This document shows positions 42,301 through 54,300 of a DNA stretch of 64,000 bases, in pieces. The translations under genes and the position numbers were made by a program. The notes below the pieces were generated by a model. The model had not been told where the DNA came from. It was given only the letters and a program-made list of their open reading frames with translations, and made no database searches. The stretch is from positions 10,195,463 to 10,259,462 of the forward strand of contig NC_036456.1 in NCBI RefSeq assembly GCF_002775205.1, read 5' to 3'. Origin of the DNA: Xiphophorus maculatus (lineage: Eukaryota > Chordata > Actinopteri > Cyprinodontiformes > Poeciliidae). Positions within the stretch are counted from its first letter, which is position 1; the number at the start of each line of letters is the position of its first letter.

Positions 42301-45300
42301 CTGCAGCAACTGCAACAAGAATATCATAATTATTAAACTTCAAAAGTAGTTGTTGTTGTGAATTTGCAGTATTCCTTGTACTTTCTCGCTTTATGTATCA
42401 CTTTATTTTGCTTTAATTCTATGTATTGAAGTACTGTAACTACAGGACATATTTTATAAAGAACTTTGTGCTGGGGTGATTTATATTTAGATGTTTGCTA
42501 TCTTTGCTTTTTATGATTCATGTGCATGAAAATATGTATTCATATTGGAATAATAAATTAGCCTAAGGTTTTATGAATTAGTAAAGACATGCAGTTTTCT
42601 GACATGAATGTGTGTGTTTGTGTGTTTCCTGTACCGCTGCCTCTGATGTTGACTGTTGTTGTTTGTTGATGGTCTTGGGAAGCTTCTTGTTCTCGCAGCG
42701 CTCCTGTAAGCGCAGCTTCTCAAACAGTACCTTCAAACATTACATATTGAAAGTAAAACACACATACAAAGCACAGCTCACAGAAAAGTTGCGCAGATTT
42801 TAAATCTACCCTTTCAATGTTTTGTAGGACCTTACGCTAATGAATCAGTTTGCAAAGCTCTCTGCAAACTGAAGTCCAATTTTAACTTACTGTTCGTAGC
42901 TGAGCGTTGCTGGTCACCAAGAATATTTCCCCAGCTGCTTTGTGGGCCTCCTGCTCCAGCTGTTTCAGTTTAGTCTGCCAGAAACATAATTATTTTTAGT
43001 GAAAAGAAAACACAAAAAAATCAAGGCATAATCTTGTTTTAGCTGAAAAGTTTTGTTTCATCATTCCATGAATATAAAGCCATTTTAAAGTTTTTGTACA
43101 TTTTTCTCTGATATAGGCTCACGTACAAAACCACATTTTTAAATCATACAAGATGTAGGAGATCCATTTCATTTGACCAGGAACTGAGCCTTAAGGTAAA
43201 GTTTAAGAAATATTTGTTAAGCAAAATTTTCCTCATTTCCACCTTTTTTTAACACTGAAATCTATATAACTAAGTTGAGCCTCTTACTGCTACACACTTC
43301 AGTCAAGCAGAAAATGCATGTAAGATACAAAAACAACTTTTAATATCTTTACAACACTACAGAAACTGAAATCTTCACAGACGTCAAGATGATGCATTGG
43401 TTGAGGTAATAATCAATTTGGCAACGCAGCAACTTTGTTGTAATAAAGTGCAGGTTAAGAGAAATGAAATGAAACTGTATTGAGAAAAAGATAAAGGTGA
43501 TAAATGAATGAGGAAATTGAAGAAATCTAAGCAGAGAACAGAAAAATGTATGTAGTAATGTCAACTAATTCATACTCATACAACATGAACTCAAACAGCT
43601 GGGTTTAAAGTTGTTTAGATATTATTCCTCCATAGATTGTGCGGCGGTTACATACAGCAGATTTTTTCTTAAGCTCTTCAAAGGCACAAAATAGACCAGA
43701 AAAAGTATAAAAAGCAAAAAGGATGACCACATGAAAAACAAGACAGCACAGAGAAAATAACAGATTTGTGAGTGTTAGGGGAAATGGGGAACTGTCAGGG
43801 AACATAAAGTGTTGGGACCTATTTTTAATAAAAAGTGAGAGGAATCATCTGAACAAAGCACAAGAATGAAAGACAATCTCTTCACACATATCAAATGCTA
43901 TTTGAAGAAACAAAAACAGAAAAAGAGACGGGTAGGAACGGACAACAAGCAGGAAGAGTAGATAAGAGGATCGATGGTTCCATCTTTTAGAGAACTTTAA
44001 GTGATATGAAGTCTAAAACTCTAAAAGTCTCTATATTATACTTTGTCTTTCCACATATTTTCAAACATGGAAAAAACCTAAGAGTTAATGCCAAACTTTT
44101 CCAGAATTTTCCAGACTCTGTAAGAACCCCGGGAGGTGGCAAACAAAGGATGCAAACACAAAGAAAGGCCGACAATGAAAGGGCAAAATGAGGCTAGGTG
44201 GCAAACATCCACCCAAACTCCAAAAACTGGACTTTTTCTCTCCGTTTCCCTCGCTGCCTGCAGCAGGTTCCAGACTGCCTCATCAATATTAGATGCTAGC
44301 CCTTTAGACAGTACAGGCTTGGAGGAGATATGTGTGCCAACTGTGAATCAGTGCTTTTTTGTTCTGTCAAAGTGCAGATTTTCCCCTTTTTATCCTGATT
44401 AACTAGAAATTAAAAGGATCTCCACTGTGATCTGAACAGCCCAGTCAAATAGTGAAGGGCTCGTTCAGTGACACCTGTCTTGCTGAATTTTAGTGATGCT
44501 GTCTTGCAAAACAAAACACCAGGTGAGCATGTCTGTGAGACACCCTGACAGAACAGAGACTTGATGTTCAGACAGGTGAACCTGACAGCTCAGACAGAAA
44601 ACCCAAAACGACAGTGTGGGGACACACCTGACTGCATTCACCGTTACTGAATATTGCGAAGAGACAAGCGAACACTCAGCTGTGAACATCAGTGTCTCCG
44701 CCAGTGTGTGTGTGCGATGTTCTTTCATGCAAGATAGCCTCTTAAAAGAGAAAGAAAATCAGGAGCATTGAGTCTATTTATAGTCCTAGTAGTCAAGATA
44801 CCAAGACTGTCTCCACAACAACTCCCCTGCTGGTGCTTCCAACAGATGTGAATGAGTTTAAGGGCATATGTTTGATTCTGTGCCTGAAAAAAAGACTGCA
44901 GGGATCTGAATCTACAACATCAATCAGTGTCTTTGTCAGACTGTGATAAATTGTATATAGTTTCCAGACTTCATTTTTAGTTCTGAGAAAAAAACAATCC
45001 CAGAAGACGTTCACCTCCAACAGAGGAAGGAAACCCAAAATTTATTTCTTCCCTTCATCAGATTTTACATTTTTCCACTTTACACTCCAGAAGTCTCACT
45101 GTTTAACCTTTCTTTAAAGCCTACTATCTTCCACACTGTGCTTCTGTAGCCAAAACTTCACCCAGAATAGCAAAAAAACACAAACACATTGAAAGGGCAA
45201 AGTCATCAAAGGTCAAAGCCTAAACATAGAAAATCTTAAAAACATAAAGCATACATAACCCACAACCACAACTGTTCTTTAAAGCAGATTCATCATTTGA

Positions 45301-48300
45301 TGCTTCCTACAGACGTAACATTCGGTGCCATAGTAAACTCTGGAAGAATCGCATTGTTTTGTCTTTTAAGTAGCAATTATAGCTAGCTTGAGTCACGCAA
45401 CATGTCTTTGTCACCTCTGACATGTAAATTTGTCAACAATAACAATATATTTAATGTCACTTGGACTGACAAATATTTATTTCACTCTCACTTTCAAATT
45501 CAAAACCACTGTACTAAAGAGTGTGTGGCAGTGTTTAACTTTTTAAGCGTTAGTCTTTAATGGTACCCTCTGTCACTCTAACTGTTACATCACCAAACAA
45601 ATTGATTTCAAATTCTAAACTTTTTTCCCCCCAAAGTGTTGGAGGAAAATTGTTGACAGATTGTTTGCTAGTGTAACCATAGCTTAAAAAGATATACTTT
45701 CTAAAATTTCTGCCACTGAGTGGAAAATATTTGTTTAACTATACTGATCTGTTCCAGTGTTGTTGTGGGATACTGCTAAAATTTTCTGTAAAACATTTCA
45801 AAGACTGATTCCACCTTACCCCAAGCAGGTCTGAAGTCCTCTTAAGTGCTCCTTTGTCCACATAGATGCAGTGGCTTTCCATGACTGAAATGCAACACAC
45901 ATGTTCTGACACTCAATACTTGAAAATAAGTGTAATAATTAGACATAAGGCATTCTACTGGTAATAATAGTCTCGTAATTTTATATAAATTTTACTAATA
46001 TAGGGATTAAAACAAAAAGTCATAAAAATGTATCTTAAATCAAGATTCTGTTGCTTTTTCAGGAACCAACAATGGCGTTTACCAGCAAGAACAGTGATCA
46101 TTCTCAGTTCTATTTCTGAGTAGAGTTCCCACAAGCCATGGCTCTGAAAATTCAATCAGTCAGGCAGGTTAATAGTGTCATTTCACACATGGTTAATTAA
46201 AGGCGTGTGTACAACCAACCTGTAGTTTAGAGCATAAGGCCAGATTAAGGTCAAAGAGCCAATAGAGACTTGAGATGATATGAGAAACCTAAACAAAAGA
46301 GAGCAGACAGGTGAATAGAGTAAGATAGCTGAGAAGAGAAACGGTATTACTCAATATTATGGTGTTTTTGTGAATTTACATCTGCAAAAAGCCCAGGTAA
46401 TGGTGTGGAAATTGAAAGAGCAACACTCATTTTAATTAACACAACACTCATTTAAAACTACATCTCATTAACCAACCAAAATTAGGCTGCTGTGTTACTC
46501 TGAAGAGCAGAAGGGCAAACTGGGAACACATTCTGCACATTAAGTATACATAAAAACGCTTTAAAAAGCACTTTGAAATGTTGCAAACACTTTTTAGCTG
46601 ACATTTATGTGAGAACATTAAAAATAAAAAAACTAATTGGATTAGAAACAGTTATTCTAAATCAAAGCCAGAAAGCCACATTTTTCTTTTTCTTTTTGCT
46701 TTAAATTTTTTTTTATCCTAGTTGTTTATTAGTTTGGTAAAGAGGCCATTATGTCTGTGTGTCACTACCTTAATTACTCTCCAATTCAATCAAGCTCTGG
46801 GATAATTAAGCCTAAACTGAAAATCATCAAAACATCCCTAAAACATACCAGCATCCCCTAAATGTTTAGGGGTTGTTCTTTAAAATTCAGATTCTACACT
46901 CTGGGTTCAGTAAACTCAATAAACTTACTAAAACATTAATCTTATGTATTTGTTGTACCGCTATAAAATACATTTTTGTTGTTCTAGGACCTCTGCAATG
47001 CTCTGATACATTTAATGTTTGTCTTTTTCCCAGCCAGATGATCCATAGTTATAAGTAAAGAATAGAGTCAGTATGTTTTTCAGGTTAGCTAAAGTCACTT
47101 TGACCTTAAGATCCCTCATAAATCCAAAAAGTTAAGATTTATCAAAATGTTACACTTTAAGACAGGTGCAGTACATATTAGTGAGAAGTACTGACTGTGA
47201 ATGGAAACATACTAGAAACAAGAAGCCTCTGACAGTTTCAGAAGTACAGTGCAGTAATTTTCAACCATTTGCTGTGTTCAGAAGCTAATTAAGTGCCATT
47301 TGGCTAACCTTGTCAGGACTCAGGGAGGGTGTTGCACGTGGCTTTTTGCAGTGTTTATTAAGCAGGTCTTTGAAGCAGGAGGAGGGATCAGTAGGATCCA
47401 GCAGCCACCCTGAAACCCGTGGATCTTGGATCTGACAACCTGCCACTGCAAACAGTAATAAGAAAGCACAAAGAAAAGAACATCACACAGCATAGCCCAA
47501 TATGAAAAGAGACTGGTAGAACTAACTGAATAAACCTCGTCTAGAAAAGGTTGACTGTGTGTGTTTGGAGAACTATTACAAAAACAGCCTGAGTTTGTTC
47601 CATTCAAAGAAAGCAAAATGTATTATGCAGCCACAATAATATATATATATTTTAAAATATGTGATTTCATTTAATTTACACTGAAAAACCCAATGTCACA
47701 AGTATGCTTGGACAAAAATCAGTTAAGTAAAATGATTATAAATGAATGAAAAAATTTTTAAAAAACAGGAGTGTACAAAAACAAATCTTTTAAATAAAAA
47801 AAACTGCTATAAAATAGGAAACTACCAAGAAAAGCAAAAGACAAATAAAGAGTCACTTCATCTGTCTGCTATAATGTAAGCAGCTGCTTGTATTTGTTTA
47901 AACTTTGACTTCAACTAGTCGTCCTCCTATAGCCTAAATCTCTCTGTAGGAGTACAAGATATGCTCCTTATTAAGGTACGCTCAGAAGTAAATATATGTC
48001 ACTTAAAAGCTCAGGTTAACTTTTTCTGAAAATTCTTTCTAACAACAACATAAACTTTAATAAGCCTATACATGTGAAGATACACAATGATCCTTGAAGG
48101 CAGCTGAAGCTGAAAATAAACACACAAATTGTGGTGTGAGAAGCGTGTGAAGATGCATCATCTCAAGAGCTATACCTCGTTTCCAGCTTAGATCCTGTTT
48201 GTATAACAGCAGAACTGTACGAAGAAAATCCTTGGCTTTATAGCAAACCACCAGTTTTGACCTTGACAGCACACATAGTATCATATCTCTGTGGCACACA

Positions 48301-51300
48301 ATTTTAAAGACACTTTTAGGACTTCAGCATGTTTATGAAAGATGTAAAATGAATCTCGATTTACAGTGAAGCTCTTTGTCGTACAAAGGTTTCTCTCATG
48401 CAGACAGACAGACCTGGTAAAAGGCTGCTGAGTGTGCTGAAGTTGCTGTTGTGCCCATGGAGGGTTGTGCTCTAGTTTTAAGTAGACCAGGCTGTCATTC
48501 GGCCCCAGTGACCAACAAGGTGTGGTACAGCAAAGATCATTCTTCATCAGCACAAGGAGGCCACACACTGCTGGAGCAAGCTTCTATGTCAGGAATCAGA
48601 AAAGAACATGTTAAACAGAACAACAGGCATGTGTCAAAAAGGCTTTAAACCAAATTATTGTACTGGTAAAACCAGGTGTTTAACATTTAAAAACAAGTAG
48701 TAAATACAAAAATTTCCTATTTGAGGCACTTTAAAGCAGTATTGCTGGCAGATTTAAATTTTTTCTTCTAGATGGTTGACTGATGAAGAAAACAACCCCT
48801 CTGGGGATTTTACTAAGTTTCTAGTTGTAAAAATTAACAGAACAGCTACTCTCCCTGAAGTTGGAATTTACAGGTGGAAATCCAATTTGACTGCCTTTTA
48901 TTTATGAATTTACCTTATCCGTTTGTTAAAAAAATCCTTAAGTTAACAGGTAACTTTGGTGATTAAACTTACCAAAATGCAGAGAAGTGCACTGTAATTA
49001 GATTGTATTAACAGCAGTTACCCTGGCTGCTTTAATACATTGACATGTTGAATTTACCCAAATAGAGCAAAGAACTCAAGCCAATTATATGTAACGCTAA
49101 CGTTCAGGACCAGTGACCTATCTTGCAATCTCAGTGTACAGGCCACTAGAGTCCACTCACTTGTTCATGATCTAATTGAGTTGCTCCATCCTGAAACATC
49201 ATTGTTAGCACCACCACCTCTGCCTGCCCAGCCTGCTTCAGCATGTGCATTCTCTCCTCTGGGTTCAGCCTCCCAGCATCCTTTATTCTGCCATCGGATG
49301 TCAGGCTTGTAGGGTGTGAGCCAGCCTTGGAGTGAGTTTGTAGCTCACTAGTCGTAACTATGTCATGAAAACCTTTTAGACCGTCGATGGCTGGATCGAT
49401 CCTCAATTTGGCCAACCTACGTTTGCACAGTTTGGAAAAGAGGTTCTGTTTCGGCGCAATCTTTCCCATTTCATTGGAGGATTTTTCCAGTTTGCTCTGA
49501 CTAACGGGCTGAGTTCGCTCCAGAACATGTGATTGTGTAGGGATTTTAAACCTAACATCTGTCTTCGGAGTGATTTTAAACTGCTGTTCTTCTGATGATG
49601 TTGGGCATCCAGAAATGAATGGTTGAAATCTGATTTTCTTCACCTCGCTGACGCCTCCTTCCACCACTGTCCATGGTGAGGAACGTGGCGGTTCCCACTT
49701 TGGAGGGCGACTTTTTTTATGGCTCTTCAGGAGTGGACTTACACATTGATGGTGGAAAACATCACATTTTCTTTTTTGGGGAAAGGATGGAGTGAGGGGA
49801 GGATGATGTGAATGAATCCCAGTAGTCTGTTGTTTTATGTATAGTTCTTTGTCAAGTGATGTTGTATTTGTGATCAAGTCCTGGGGCAAGGAGGAGAAAA
49901 GAAAGCAAAGCACAAAACAATAAAATCAGAAGGACTGTTTATGAAGATCTTATATGATGCTGTACAAAAAATATCCACAAAGAATGACATGAATAAAGAC
50001 ACTTTATATATGCACATATACTGTAGTACTTTGCAAAAATATGGAAACCGTTGGAACCTGTTCACATTTTATTAAGTCACAACCACAAATGTTAATATCT
50101 TTAATGCACAAAAACAGCACATTACAGTGAAATGGGAGTAAATTGTCCATGCCTTTCAATAATTTTTAACAAATAATCACAAAAAAATGCATATTTGCAT
50201 TCATCCTGAAATAGATAAAATGCAGTGTCACCTATTGCCTTCAGATGTTACCTAACTAAGAAAGGGTAAAAACTGAATGTGGGACTCAGCCCTCAGCACT
50301 GCTTCCCAGACTAGAAGTCAGACAGCGGAGATGTTGTTCGTCTGAGAAGTCTGCCTGAAGCTGGGACAGGGTCACGGGGTCACTTTCATACACAACACCA
50401 AACTCCATCTGTTCCCACATTTTTTTTATTTTTTCAGGAAAAGTTTGCTTTTCCTGTTTTGTTAGTTAAATTACATGATTCAATATTGTGATTACTGCAG
50501 TAATTAAAAATTAATTACATGAGCTTCCTGATAATAAATTACAAGTCTCTAAAATTCTCTAAGAGACGTAAAAGAGATGTGATGACTTTCAAAGAATATA
50601 ATGAGCAAGTGGATGAAGGTGCAAAATTCTGTACGGTTGTCAGCAAAGTGTTCAGTGGACAGGCATTCCTGTGAATCAGCTCCCTTAGGAGAATCTTCCT
50701 GATTTCCCTGTAAACACAGCCCGTTTTCCTGCTGACAAAGTCATGAACCTCCCTCGGGTGCTGTGCTACAGGATATAGATAGAAAACCAAGGCAGGCCAT
50801 GGCCCGTAGCCGAGTGCTAGGCGAACGGAGCTGTGAGAGAGTGAATGACAAGGGAGAGAGAGAACATCCTCTGCTGATTGTAGCAATACAGTATCGCCTT
50901 GCACCTCTTTCTGTAATCTCCTTCCTCCCTCCATCTTTTCCACACACTCCCACATCTTCGATTCGCTAATTTATCTGTAACGCCATAAGCCCCACCCTTT
51001 TGTTCACTTTGTAGTTCTTATCACAAAGGACAACAGCACCAATAACGTCGGGACAGCTTCTTAAGAACTTTTGGTGAACTTTACAGCTTAGCAAAGGGCC
51101 TTCAGTTGTCTGCGCGCTGAAACACTTCCTCTACTTCCCAATTTCATGCAAGACAGATTAATTTGTCAGTGTCTATAGACACAGAGACCTAATCCCCTGC
51201 TGAAAGCAGCAATTAAAATTTAAGGACTTTTTGGATGCCTGCAATAACAGTAACAAGTGTCCCCAGAAAGAGGGATTAAAAGGCAGAGGTAGTGGTTGAG

Positions 51301-54300
51301 TAAGTCTCTATGAAAAAAGTGAGGAAGTCCCAAATAAACTACTTTTTGTGTTATTTTCCCGGACAAAAAGTTTTCACTAGAAATTTCAGCACATGATTAA
51401 AACCATCTTCATTTAATTTTTCATTGTCTCAGATTTCTGATTATATGCTGCTGTTTTGTTCCACTAAAACTCACCTGCAGTTTGCCATGATGTTGCTGGT
51501 TGGCGCGACGATCGAGAGGTCTGAACTCTGACCTAAGCGGCTCGAACTCCAGGGAAAGTGTTGGTACAAGACATCGCTCACCATCCGAGCCCTCTGGAAG
51601 AAGGCAAGTGACAGCGTTTTTAAAAATCAGATCATCACTTTTCTTGCACATCGTGAATCAATAAACCTATTCTGTTGTGTAAGCATATTTTTTAGTAAGC
51701 ATGTACGAGGCCATAAAGACAGCCGAATGCGTCAGCACAGTGCGACAGAAGGAGCTCTGCCAGGATTATATCAACCTGCTTGCTGCTGACGGGGAATCTG
51801 TACATGAGTTTGTGTGTGTCCGTTGATTCAGCATTGTCTGTGCAGCTTAGACTCAAGCTCCTTCATGTAGGTGAAAACTGAGTGAGCACAACATTATGTC
51901 AAAGATGTTTCCCCAGCACTGACATGCCATCGCTGCCACTCCGCAGAACGGAAGATGGCGGAGTTGCACTAATGTTTGAGTTCAAATGTTTTTGTATTTC
52001 CCTACAACAACTCCCTCAAACTTTATTATTATTACTAAAGCTGGTTAGTACTGTTGCCTTAAAGTAAGATGGTACTGGTCCCGGCTTGAGCTTTTTCAGC
52101 GTGTAGTTTACATGTTCTCCTGGTGCATGATTGGGCTGTCTCCTGGTACTCCCGCTTCCTCCCACAGTCCAAAAACACGATTATTGGTTTGATTGGTTAC
52201 TCTACAATAAAAATATTGATAAAGCACTCCTTAGTGTGCTATCTACTTCCTTCTTGTTTAGTCTGAAACATAGAGCAAAACAAAAGATGTGCATCTCAAT
52301 GTTCAATCAATTTTTAGTACATTTCTATTTGCTTCTGCCTTTAGAAGAAATAGTTGAAAAAAAGCACTTCCTTTGAATTTTTTTTTGTTCAAAAGTTACA
52401 TATGCTTAAGTTTCTTTGTGTAAAGAAAATTTGAACAAATTTAAAGTATGTTTAAATTCTCTTTTGTTGGCACCAAAGTAAAACTTTACTCTTCCCAGGG
52501 CTCCAGCACATTTTCCCTGTTACAATTTTGTACTTTGCAGGACTCATATTTCCAGAATCCTCAGTTCAATTTTAGCAACAAACACAAGAAAATAAATACA
52601 TAAAAACTTCACTCTGAATTCATGACAATTTTTAGAAAGGTCAGTGTTTAAACACAGAACTATCAAAAACCACAGATAAATTAATTGGATGGATGAACTT
52701 TTAAACAATGGTCTTGCTGACCATACAATCTAAGAAGGAAATTTTTTCCATTTTCTGTTTTCCATACTTATCCAAACCTAGACAATACAAAATAGAATTC
52801 AATACTTTTCCAGACTACAGACTATATTCTACATTATTCACAGTCCAATGTAAAACTAGTTATATTTTCTATAGGGCAGTAATACAATGAATTTCTGTGG
52901 TATATGAAAAAATATTTTTATTCTATTGACTTGGAGTTCAAAATTGCATTTTTAAGATTCTTGTCCCTTCAAAAAAGTAGGTTCAACACTTTTTCCATAG
53001 TATATAAATCATTAATTCTTCCAGTGATTAATTGAACCAAACATATTCTCAGTTGAATTTTTAGGGTAATGTACTATATTTTTAATCTGTTGATGAAAGC
53101 ATGTATTTACAGGACTGTAGTACCCCCTGGTGGTGACCAGTGTATGTACAATTGTTTAATACTCAGGAATAAATGGATGATGATTAGTCAATTTAAGATA
53201 ATGCTATTAAGCATGATGTTATAAAAATGCAAATACATAGAGGAAACTGAAAACAGGAAATTAGACAATAAATGGCAAATAAGAACCCAAGAAAACTCAC
53301 CTGCAGATTTAGGCAAAAATCTGACTTCCTCCAACTTCTGAACATCTGTGTTTATTCTGTGTAAATCTGTGTCTTCAGTAGCAAAGCAGTTCAGCAGTTT
53401 GTGTTCGATATTTTCCTCATAGTCTGTTTCTGACCTTCTTTCCACCGCCACAGCTACAAGGCCAAACCGTTCCAGGTTGTGAGAACTGTTGTCCTCAGTG
53501 GCTTCAGACTGAACTAGAGGTCCCTCTGAGAGTCTCCTCTCCGCTATATCAGCCACTGTCTGGCCTACGTCTTTTGTTACAAAGTCAATGGGAGGCAAGT
53601 GCTCCCTTTTATTTTCAATTGTGTTCAGCTCTGATTGCTGATGTTTATCTACACCACCAGCAGCCTCTTCTGAGAGGTTAGACACACTCTCTATACACTT
53701 TACTCTCCTGCCTGAAAGTTCAAGGCTCTCTGCCTCATTGGCACTAACATCCCAGATAGCTTCGTCTTCATTATGTGCACTTGATGAGTTCACTGTCTCT
53801 TTACGTTCATCAGAGAAAGGTAATAGTGTGTGACAAGCTACAGAATGAGAATCGGGCTGCTCTGTTGTCGAGGGGAGCTTTTCATCAGGGGCTTCGACGT
53901 CTTTGAATTGACTGAGCATGAAAGCTGGCTTTAATATACCTGCAGATCTTTGGGAGAAAAACAACAATTATAGAAATTTGAGCATTGCAACTGTATGGTT
54001 CACTTTCTCTACTTCTTACCTGTTGCAAGGGGAAGTTTCTTGATCAGACAGACAGTTTGGTAGTTGGAGAGAAAAGGAAAATGTGTCGTGTTGGTAGAAG
54101 GATGATTCTGTCTCCTGAGAGGATGATACCACCTGTCTGGGAAAGTGAGCAGGGGGGTCTGGGCACAATCTGTGGGAGTCTGTCTGGAAACGCTGATGAT
54201 AGGGGAACGCCTGAGGAGTTTTCTTCTGGAGAGAGGCTTGACCATTGGCAGGAGTCTGATGACTCTGTGTCTCGTTGGTAGAGTTATGGTCACAGATGGG

